Source of the DNA: Argentina anserina
Taxonomy: Eukaryota > Streptophyta > Magnoliopsida > Rosales > Rosaceae
Direction of reading: 5' to 3'
Assembly (NCBI RefSeq): GCF_933775445.1
Contig: NC_065876.1
Coordinates: forward strand, 17,670,001 to 17,734,000
DNA: 64,000 bases
The translations under genes and the position numbers were made by a program. Of the stretch, positions 37,775-48,200 are shown one piece after another; position 1 is the stretch's first letter, and each line of letters opens with the position of its first letter. A model generated the notes under the pieces. The model was not told the origin of the DNA. It did no database searches and saw only the letters and a list, made by a program, of their open reading frames with translations.

Positions 37775-37960
37775 ATGTGTTTGCCCTTTTTTTTGCCAAC
37801 GTGCCGCTCACATGATTTTTTTAACGTCTCCATTGGCGAAATTTGACGGAGGTACGACTTAGATATCAAATTATAAGTTCAGGTATCACATTGTTGCTAT
37901 TAAAAGTTTGGGTACTATTTTGTCCGGTGTACAAGAGTTAAGGTACCAATGCTGCATTTT
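37775..37960. repeat. Right terminal inverted repeat of the MULE
   Basis: The reverse complement of the left repeat at 34456-34640, with scattered substitutions. Inner boundary approximate. Confidence 0.85.
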
Positions 37961-38010
37961 ACTCTATATATACATATATATATATAACCAATTGCAGATA
38001 ATATCTATTC

Positions 38011-38385
38011 AGAATGAAGCTTCACTTTGAAATTACAGAGTAACGTTCATTATTTAACGCACTTTTCAGTCACATTTCCACATCTCCACCGTATATATCT
38101 TTGAAGGTAATGTATAGATCACTCATACAAAGTTTCAAATATTTTGATGATTGTTGACCTTCTGTAACAGTGATTTATAAGAACGGTTCAATTTGAACAA
38201 ATTCTGTTTGTTCACTGATTTAATAATGTTTCAACGCCTTCATGGTCATCAAATTGTACGAAATTTTACAAGAGTGATCCATACATTATGTTCTGAAATA
38301 TATAAAGTAGAGATGTGAAATTTTAACTGAAAAGTGAGTCAAATAACGAAGTTCACTCTATAATTTCAAAATGAACCTTAATTCT
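38011..38385. mobile_element. Small foldback element (MITE)
   Basis: The two arms pair over more than 100 bp: the left arm has TTTGAAATTACAGAGT, CACTTTTCAGT and AATGTATAGATCACTC; the reversed right arm has TTTGAAATTATAGAGT, CACTTTTCAGT and AATGTATGGATCACTC. The whole unit is about 375 bp with a short central loop. Target duplication not resolved. Confidence 0.75.
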
Positions 38386-38394
38386 AGATCAGGA

Positions 38395-38395
38395 C

Positions 38396-38430
<35 letters not shown>
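38395..38430. repeat. Compound TG/TA microsatellite
   Basis: A short TG run passes directly into a TA run of about 22 bases, next to the MITE's right end. Likely length-polymorphic. Confidence 0.9.
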
Positions 38431-39216
38431 GGTGTAGTTGCAGACTGTTTAAACTATCATTATTGTTTTGTGTATAATAATTCCTTCCATCTAGATACTA
38501 TCAAATAATGTATTTCCTTAATCTAATTTTTTAACTATTCAAACACACACACACATGCAATGATCGACAAAACTTACTACGTACATATACATAAAACCCA
38601 CTGCAATTTGTATTTGGTTATCTGTAGACAATCTTGTACGGAGGTTTAGAAATCCTTGTAGAGTTCTAGGATTTTTGAGCGAAGCATGTGCATCGCTTGC
38701 TATTGCTCTTCCATCAATAACGTAACTAAAGTATTTTGTCAATCCAAAGTTGCGAAAAGGTCGCAAAAGCATGCATGATGATGCATGATGGTGTGATCAA
38801 CAATGATGCTTCAAATGAAAATTTTAACAACTGATGAAAAATAAAGAAGAGTGAAATCCACACTCTCCTTTTGCATTGTAGTCTTACTTTATTTGCTTTC
38901 GCAAATTACCTTTAATTTATTCAAGTTTTTCTCAGTCTGCAAGCTATGCACCGTTCCACGATGATTTTTAGTTGATCGATGTCTATGGTTATTCTCATGT
39001 ACCCATTGGATGATTATAGTCTATCAGCTTTGATTTCATCTTGCTAGCTTTAACCTCACATTTAGAGGACTAGAACAAGAAGACTTATTCTCGTGTCTCT
39101 ACTTTTAAATGTTTTGTTGCACCAAAATATTGTTCTTTGTGATACCTCACAAGGGACACCCACTTCCATGAGGAAAAGAAGAACAAGTTTTTCTTGATTT
39201 GTCCATTAGGTTTTGA

Positions 39217-39645
39217 AAGTTCAGCGGTTGATTTTGCTTTCAGATATTTAAATCACTTTCAGCATTAAATGTTTGTAGTTTTATATATCCAATCCCACCT
39301 ATATTTGTGCGTATCAAATTACCTTTGAAATGGTTCATATACTTTGTAATGCTTGTGGCATTAAGTTGAGCAAACTACTTACTTGTCTGAACCATCACGT
39401 CAAATTGGTTTAACAACAAACCCTATTGCAAGTCTTTCACCACCGTTGGCGGTGTGATTTGATGATACTTTCAGATATAATTTCAGTGGTAATTATTTAT
39501 AGGTTTTTATTTTTAATCTCATATATGGTTATGTGTAATAAATTGCATTTGAAAGAGTTCATACACTTTGCAATGCCTGCGGTATCAAACTATGTGAACT
39601 ACTTCTCTGCTTGAACCATCAGCGTCGAAATGGTTCAACAAAAAA
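39217..39645 (+). pseudogene. Tandemly duplicated GATA-zinc-finger-like fragment
   Basis: Two related units of about 200 bp (39217-39425 and about 39440-39645) both encode the second half of a GATA-type finger on the plus strand: copy 1 LCNACGIKLSKLL (from 39342), copy 2 LCNACGIKLCELL (from 39566), each followed by CLNH. The first half of the finger is not present in a clear form; a weak CDTSQGTPTS phrase lies near 39138. No full protein can be built. LCNACGI is the hallmark of GATA factors, so I call it a relic of one, with modest confidence. Confidence 0.5.
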
Positions 39646-40118
39646 CTTTCGTTAGTCCACTATCGGCGTTGAAACACACAATGGGTTGAAAGTGAAAGGA
39701 TGTGCCAACATAGAAGAGAAAAACATGAGAGAAATACGAGGGGCGTTGGTAAAAAGGACACATGGGACTGTTATCACCCCACATGGGCCGAGGACAGTTT
39801 TAAAATAATAAAGAGGTATATATACACTAGTCCATATACCAAACATGCACTATATTAGGAATACAAATTTCAACTCTCAAAATATATCATTTATATAAGT
39901 AACCTAGAACCTAACAATGTTTTTATTTTCATTCAACTTTTTTAAAATTGAATTGAAAATCTCATATGCCGATTATATAGTATGGATACACAATTAGGAG
40001 ATGGGTTCTCATGGTAGTTTATATATAAGAGTCTTTGTGAAGTCGTTGATGTTGAATTTCCTCAAATCATATGAAAAATAAGCCGTGGAATATAAGACAA
40101 TTAGGCTTAGTACATACA

Positions 40119-41814
40119 GGTTGTGTTTGTCGCAGCTGTGACTTATAAGAAAAGCTGACTTATATTTGTTTTTGAGAATAAGTTATTGATAAGTTAAGTC
40201 GTTGACTGTTTGGTAAATTGACTTTTTATAAGTGACTTTTAGTGGTATAAGTTATGCAGAGTGTTTGGTAAATTTAAGCTGACTTATGTTTTGTGTTTGT
40301 ATCATGACAATTTTAGACATCAAATGATTTTAAGCTTTTTTTTCCTCTTTTCCAAGAATATATTTAGATGAATACAAAGAACCGGCCATTTTAACATAAT
40401 CTTTATAGTCTATGGATTTAGCACTATTCAAACTATAGAAATACACAAAACCTTATTAGGAAGATCACAATCTGCACAATATAGTCAAAATAAATTCTCT
40501 AGGCTATTTTCTCCGTCACTACCCAAGTGATTTGAAAGACGCAAAGCATTTGAGGAACCCAATTCCTAATGCTTAATCTGTAACATATGTGGCAAACTAC
40601 ATTAGGTAAAGCCTTTGTACTTGGCTTTCCAGAGGCAAAGATCTCAGCCTGTGAGCTGGTTTAGCCTTATTCATATTTGCCATCTTCATGATCAAAGAAA
40701 CATAATACTACCTCTAGCTAGGTCTGCCTCTGACCCATTTTAAATTGTTGCTTGCCACCAAAGCTATAGCCATTGGCACTAATTTTCAAAAACTAGTGTT
40801 GTAGGTCTGCAATCATCCTCGATGAGCTTAGCTATTTTCACTAACCTTTTCAAGAGTCAAGATATCATTGAACCTTGAACTGTAAAGCAACATAAGGTCA
40901 TGGTTCCCAATTCCTTATATCAAGGAGACAACATGAGAATGCATTTGTATGCATTTCATGATCAATATGCAGTTCTCAAACAACCGGAACTAATATGCAG
41001 TTCTCAAATAACTGAACTCAAAATACGACCAAAGCAATATGAAACATTATCTTGATATATCAGTAAAATTCCAAAATTTCCAATTCTTGCTAACATTGAC
41101 GGAAACTATAAGCGAAGCCTATCATCACGTAAAACCCACTGTGAGGAATATCTCTAATACCTTTCTCGTCGCCGATGCCAGCGTGAGTCACCGGAAAGTG
41201 CAAAGGAACCTTACAGATTACCTTGAGCTTCAATTGATCGATTCTCTCTCACGAAAGCTTCTCCTAAAAAACTAAGGCCACATAGGTGTCAAGGATGATG
41301 AGATGAAGCTATCCATACTCATGAGAAGCCCTGACTTGGCCGAAATAAAAAAACCCCATTAAAATTGTCACCACCTTTTATCCTTCAATTCTCTTTCTCC
41401 AGGTCTCGTCTTTGAAAACTAAAGCTTTAGGGGTGACAACGACGTCGAGAGGAATAATTCTAGGCTGGTCTGATGCCATGAGAAGGCCGAAAGATGGAGG
41501 AGCGATGTAGCTCCGACACATATAGCAGTTGGAGACTGAGGTCGGTTTGTGTTTAATATTTCAATAAACAATGCTGTAATTTGTTGATGTTTTCAGAGGT
41601 ACCCAACGTCAATACTAAAATATCATTAATTCGCGAAAAGAGCTCTGCGTTTTTTGACTTAACTTATAATGGAAAGGAGGGTTGTGGTAGCTTTTGCTTA
41701 TTGCTTAGAAACGTCCGTGACTTTTAAATAAGCGAGCTGCTTGTGTCTCTATCAAACTGAAAAAGCTCCTCTTCTCATAAATTAATGAGCTTATAAGCCC
41801 CGCCAAACACAACC
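40119..41814. mobile_element. 1.7 kb non-autonomous element with short inverted ends (hAT-like)
   Basis: The left end (40119, GGTTGTGTTTGTCG) and the reversed right end (41801-41814, GGTTGTGTTTGGCG) match at 13 of 14 positions. Subterminal sequence on both sides repeats AAGCTGACTTAT and ACTTATAAG-type phrases. The interior (about 40400-41560) is non-coding or unrecognised; a 78-codon frame at 41039-41275 matches nothing I know. I found no convincing 8-bp target duplication, so the ends could be off by a few bases. Confidence 0.6.
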
Positions 41815-44800
41815 ACAGTAAAACGTTTCTCTCTAGAACAAATAAGACCAACAAAGTTCAAAAAGAGGAAAATATTTAAAAGAATTAATTTATTCAATCA
41901 GATTTAATTTTTATATAAAGAAAAAAATAATCAGAAAAAAGGAGGATGAGAAAAAGAAGAGAAAAGCCATAAAAGGCTTTAAAAGCCATAAAACCCACCT
42001 CCCGGAGTGTATTTTGTTTTGTATGCCAATGTGGTCTGGTCGCCTCTGAAACTGCCCTGTTTCTGATTCCAACTCTTGAAGAAAACGGCAGACTCGCCTT
42101 CTTGCATGTGTTGGGCATTCATGGTATATTCTCCTGACTCTTCTTCCTTATGTAAACTATCTCATTATTCCATTGATTACAATCCAGTAATGTCATTTAT
42201 TCTTGAAATTGCGGATAGGGATCTCTCTGGGTTTTGATCCACTGCACTTGTTGGGTTTAGTTTTGATGTCAAATACTATACAAGCAGAGATGAAATGAGC
42301 AATCTTTATTTCTTATTGAATCAAAATATTACTCCTTTATGATTATATCGATTGCCCATCAACCCTGTTAGGTATTTGTTGAGTTCTGCAAACATGGTGT
42401 TTAGGTTGTTTAGGGTTTCTGTGATTAGGGTTAACAGATATGTCTTTATTTTGGTTCAAGACACAAAGCTATCTCATAGATTTGCCATTGAATGTTGTAT
42501 TTATCTATTCTACAGGTTCCATTTCCATTTTTTATAGTTTATGTAGTTTCTGTGAGTAATTTTCCTTATATGTAATGAATCCGCGTGCAACGATGAACCA
42601 AAGTATCTGCTGGTAATAAATGAGAACTTGTCGTGTTGTATGATATATATGACACGTGATGAATTTTGACATATTGCATAATACATTATCCCATCCATCG
42701 GGTCTCACAACGCTGCCACGGTGCGATGCCAATTTTTCATAGTCAGAAAGCATTACTGTATTTCCTATAAGAACTGCACGTGTTATGACTATATAGATCA
42801 CATTTGTTATCACTAGATCTATGATTGTAAACTCGTAATGTTCTTTTCATTAATTTTCCATTATGCATTTGTAAGAAAAAGATTATTTGTTGCATTGAGT
42901 GCTGAGATTATAATAAGTAATTGACTATAGGCAGAAGTTGCGGAAAAGCGTGTTGGAAATTTGAACTCAAGTTTTTATGAAATTAATTATATGGCAGAAT
43001 TCATGAAGTTCTCCTAGACGTTGAGAAGATGTTAAGCTGACAGAGAGAACCCAAAATTTTAATGTCTAGTTATGCTAAGAACCTAAATTTAGCATCATTT
43101 CGCGTTGGGGTTTAACGTATTTTTGGTAGTAAAATAAAATTTAAGAAGAATAGGAAACTTAATAAAACATCTGAATTGTAACGGGTAAAATACCAAAGCC
43201 ACCCAGTTTTATCCTGGTCATATAAAGCAGTTCATGGATTGTGTCTGGCGGGCTGTTTACTGATTGAATGAGAGTTTCACAATCTTGAAATCCAATTACT
43301 TTGATTTATGGCATAATGGTGAAGGTGCCATTCCTCTAGGCAGGAAATTTGAGCTTCTGAAAAGCTTTCTTGGGAAAAGTCTGATACAATTCTGGGGGAT
43401 TGAACTATTTTTTCTTTTTCATTGAGTATGACTATTTTATAGACCATTGTTTTGCATGATAGGGTATAGTTGATCCTTGAAAGCAAATAGTAGCCTCCTG
43501 TATCTTGAGCTGAAGTTTCGACAGAAGCTAAGAACTTAGTCTTATTCCAAAGTTAATCTGCCTCTTCCTCATTACTTTCAATCCACAACTTGATTTCCAG
43601 CCGGTGTACATCGGAGCCAAAATCACACACCACTAAAGGTCATCAGTTTTTTGTTTTCACTAGTAGCAGCATACCCTTGCAATATAGATAATCATATCCA
43701 GATCAAATCCACACCACAAAAAACAAGCGTACTTTTCTCTTGTGAATAGCTAATTTTTTTACATGTGACCCAAATGCACCAGTGTAGCGATTATATGCAA
43801 GGCGTCTTTTTCTTTGTAGGGGTTACTGGTACCTGTCATCCTCTCTCTTGTGTTTGAATTTGGAATTCTTTTTTATCAAAGAAATTTAGGACCATGTGTA
43901 GTATTCCACCAAAGCTTGGAGCTTTTTGTTAGGAATATGCTTATTAGAGGATATGTTGACGGACAATTTGGTTGTTCGGAGACTCATCAATCGTGTACAA
44001 GAATGTTTATTTATTTTTGGGTATCATATCATAATTTCCATTTCAGTACTATTCCTTAAAGAAAGGGTCAATGTTTTTAGCTTTTCTCAAGTTTCCGCAG
44101 TTGAAAAAAAGATACACATCTAACTTTGTATAGGTAATAAATAAGCCAAATGAGTGGTGGTCAAAGTACATTTTGTTTCATCGTATGTGCATCTTCAAAT
44201 AGATGAACAAACTGGATGGTACAGGAGATCCCCTACTTCAACATCTCTGTATTGACTCATTTGACTGAAGCACTTGGATTTGAGGTTGTGCAATAAAATG
44301 GTTAATCTGTTTTCTGGGAGTTTGTGAATATCTCTTGGAATATAATTTTTCTTAGTTATGCTTTTAGATTACAAAGTTAACGTATCTCATGGTAAAGATT
44401 TTGATTTCAGATGAAATTAGATATGGTGTTTAAATGCCAGTTGAAAAATTACTTTTCTTGAATTCTTTGACTCAGCAGCTTGAAAAGCTCATTTACTGGG
44501 ATATGAAGGTGGTAATGCCTATGCTTTTCAGACTGAAAACTGGTGTAGGTGTGACAAATTTCTTTGCAGATTGTAATAGCTGTGAGGGTGATGGTAGTGT
44601 AGAGATAGTGGGAGTATTTATTATGTAAATAAGAGTGTTCTTTACGATTACCATTGCCTCTTCTTACTATGTAATTTGTCCATTATTTTTCTTCTATTTT
44701 TATACTTTCTTAAGATAAATATTAGGGGCTGTTATAAAAAGAATAGGTAAACACTACCCTTAAGCACATGATCTCCACCGTTGTCCACAGCATAGCTGCC

Positions 44801-45259
44801 TCTAGCATTCAACAGCCATGAATGTTCCCAGGATTTTTTTGGTTATCTATGCCCCGTAATTGGGGCCATGAGAAAATTTCTCTGGTAACTCTGATTTTGA
44901 TTTCTTTCCTTCTTTCCATGTCTGACAGCTTCTCTCTACCTTTCTGGAATCTCCTGAATGATATTGCTAGCTACTGTTGCTTAAGTGTGTAAAATTGCCA
45001 AGAAATTGAATCATTTGTTTCCAATGTTACTGTTTGATTGGTATATTGGATGGTCTCAATTGTTGTTTTCTTTGGAAAATCTTGTGTTGTTTGTAAAAGT
45101 TAATCTACTCCGGAAAAGTGTATGTTTGACTTACCATTTACTTGTTCGATGAAATGTTGATGCAGTAAGATGGAGAGAAGATAATATATGAGAGAGGGGT
45201 AAGCATCTCTTGTTTCGAGACATTAAAGCAACAGATTAGTGAGGTTGTCTCAGGTGAAA
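41815..45259. other. Region upstream of the PHD-finger gene
   Basis: About 3.4 kb with no credible protein frame. A candidate 5' untranslated exon ends near 42120 at ATTCATG followed by a GTATAT donor, and an acceptor-like TTGTCTCAG ends at 45253 just before the first usable ATG of the PHD gene. If used, this would be a 3.1 kb leader intron. The rest is AT-rich. Confidence 0.35.
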
Positions 45260-48200
45260 ATGTTGATACAGACTCTCCTTTCTTGTTCACATGAAGCTGT
45301 TCTCTTTTGTCTTTCTAACTTTGGATTACAAGATCTCATATATGATTGGATGCCTGGTGCCCAAATTTGGCAGATGTGTACAAAATGCGATGATCGTTGC
45401 AGTTGCAGAAATGCTCAACTAAGTTTGGAGGAAAAAAAGAATGCCGGGGATTCAAGCAACTTAGTTTTTCCAAGACGCTTTTCCCAGCTGTCAGTAATTA
45501 GTATAATGTCTGAAAGTGCTGCACCCGATCTTGTTTACAAGAGGAAGAGATTACCAGAAAATTGTGCCACTATACGTCCAGGATGTGATGCGAAATCCCT
45601 GAGAACTGGTGATTGCCTTTCGTGTATCCATTCAGATGCTCCTTCACTTGCTGGTAAGGATCGATATATTCATGCTCAAAGAGGGGAACTGTCAGCTATT
45701 AGTGTAACGTCTGAAAGTGTTGCACCTGATCTTGTGTACAAGAGGAGGAAGTTACAGGAAAACTCTGTCCCCATACTTTCAGCATGTGATGTGAAAAACC
45801 CGAGAACTGGTGATTGCTATTCATTTATACATACTGATGCTCGTTCACATGCTGGTAAGGAACAGTATGATCATTCTCAAAAAGGTTCAGCAATTAGTAT
45901 GTCTGAAAGTTCTGCACCTAATCTCGTATACGAGAGGAAGAAGTTACAAGAAAACTGTGTTGCCAAACTTTCAGCTTGTGATATGCTAAACCCGAGAACT
46001 GGTGATTGCCTTTCATTTGTACATACTGATGCTCCTACACTTTCTGGTAAGGACCAATATTTTCATTCTCTAAAAGTGAATCAGGATGGACCATGTGTAT
46101 GCAATGGAGAGTCTGTTATAAAATCACAGTCTTTTCTTGGGTTATCTGTTGATGAAGAATTAGTTTCTGATAAAGCACCTAAAGCTAGTGTTCCAAAAGG
46201 TTTAGAGGTAGACAGTGTAAACGATAGTTGTTCATCATCAAAGTCAAATATGGAGAACCTTTCAACCTCCAATAAGACGGAAGTAGATGAAACAGCTGAG
46301 TGCTCCTCATCTAGTGCAATAGTTATGGAAGCTGTGGGAGACCTGTCTGAAAAGGATTTCTGCATCTCTATTCTTAAAAGTCATGGACTGCTCGGGGAAA
46401 TTCAAAACACTAGGAGTTGTGGATCTGCTGAAGGCAGTGATACCAGTAGCAGCAAGACCTGTCGAAGGTCATGCAAATTTTGTAATCGTTCAGAAACCTC
46501 TCTGAAACTGCTGATTTGTGATAATTGTGAAGAGGCATTTCACATGTCATGCTGTCAGCCACGGATAAAGAAAGTACCTATAGATGAATGGTTCTGTTAT
46601 TCCTGCTTGACAGAGAAACATACACTTTTAAAAGAGAGAGTTACTAGAAAGTTTCCAAATATCACTAGTGTCATGAGTAGAAGTGCATCATCGAAGGATG
46701 ATGTAAATCCCATATTACTGATGCTGAGAGACACTGAGCCATATAGAACTAGTGTTCGAGTGGGCAAAGGTTTTCAAGCGGATGTTCCTGACTGGTCTGG
46801 TCCAGTGAACAAGTATGTTCATTCTGTACTTCATTTCTCACTTTCTGCGAAGTAGTTTAAATAAATATCTTCCAATTTAGATGGGAAAGTATATTCATCC
46901 TGTACACTGCCTTTGTCCACAGTGTCTCTTCGTTTCATCACAAATTATATGTAATTTGATATAAGATAAACTAACACCCTGATGAGGACATCATGCCAAC
47001 CCTTTCAAGGTTTATGAATGGAAGAGATGAAAAAATAGAGCAGCTGATCATTACCATTCTTTATGGTTGATTAATTGATCTCAGGATTTTAATTAGCAGC
47101 TGAGAAGAAGTCTGATCCAAAGAGTTTTTAGGCTTAGTATTATTTCAAGAGTTTACTTGTGTCTTTTTGTTTATGTTCAGTTTAGGAGTATTAAGTTTTT
47201 ATTTATTAGGTCTTTTATGTTTCAGTTTCTGAATTTCAAGAGTCCTAAAGAGTCTTAAAAACTAGTTAGTGTCAGTTATAGAACCTAGTATAAATAACTG
47301 TAAAAGCCAATGGGCTGAGATATGCTATGTTGAATAAGAGTATCAGTGTTTAGTGAATTTTCCTGTGATAGGATTAAGGTGAGAAATCTGGGAGAGATTC
47401 CTAAATTATAGTGTTTTGGGTGTGAAGACTAGACTAGGGTGTGAAGCCTGGGAGTGAATCCTAAAATCAGTGTGTGTTTAACCTACAGTTCTTAGAGCTT
47501 GTGATCCAGGTTCCTAAGCAGCTACTGTGCTTCATCACACCCATGTTTTGACTGCATGACATGGTTTATTAATTATTTATTTTTTGTCTTTCCAAAAGTT
47601 TGATTAACAATCACTGAAAAAAAAAATATCTTTCTTGCAAATTAGTTAGGCTCAATTGGTCGGGAAGTTCTTGCCTATCTTTCCGTCTTTGTGCTCAATT
47701 CTATTTAGCTTCATGTTGGTTGCACCACATACTTCACATAAGTTTTGTTTCTGAGCACGGTGTAGAACAGAAACTTATTTACATCATCTTTTTTATTTGA
47801 ATCCTTGTTTTCATCTCACATGCATTTCACATGCGTTGCAATTACAGCTTTTTTTATTTTTATTTGATACAGTGAAAACATTGGTGAGCCAGCGGAGTTA
47901 CATCCTTCAGAGTATGCTAGACTGCATGTAAGGCCTAGATGTATCTACTAATGTGTTCTGCCTTTCCATTTGGCATGGGGCATATGGAAATTCCATTGAG
48001 TAATGACATATCTTCTTTGTAGGAGTTCAATGCCAGCAAACCCACAAAAGTTCGCTCTATAAGTAATTGGATTCAATGCCGAGAAGTTGTGGATCCTGAA
48101 AGTGGAATAAGATGCGGAAAGTGGCGCAGGTAATCTACCTAGTCTTATGTTTATATATCTAATTGACTTTATAAAGGATGCTTGATCTTATGATGAAGTT

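Larger units (their letters stand above)
34456..37960 (-). mobile_element. Mutator-like element (MULE) with ~180-bp inverted repeats, internally deleted
   Basis: The left end (from 34456, AAAATGCAACATTGGTACC) and the reversed right end (to 37960, AAAATGCAGCATTGGTACC) open a long imperfect inverted repeat that runs about 180 bp inward, to around 34640 and 37775. The interior encodes MULE-associated protein parts on the minus strand but not the transposase core. Flanks are simple TA-rich sequence, so I could not verify a 9-bp target duplication. Long inverted ends plus these domains support a MULE. Confidence 0.86.

Noticed and set aside
41894..42118. 74-codon minus-strand frame
   Set aside because: Overlaps the probable 5' leader of the PHD gene on the other strand; composition is not protein-like at its end.
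45239..45259. GTG start at 45239 for the PHD protein
   Set aside because: Plant nuclear genes start at ATG; the first in-frame ATG is 45260, and 45253 looks like a splice acceptor end.
47140..47560. Possible solo LTR in the first PHD-gene intron (repeated GGGAG.GA.TCCTAAA phrases)
   Set aside because: I could not find terminal TG/CA ends or a flanking duplication.
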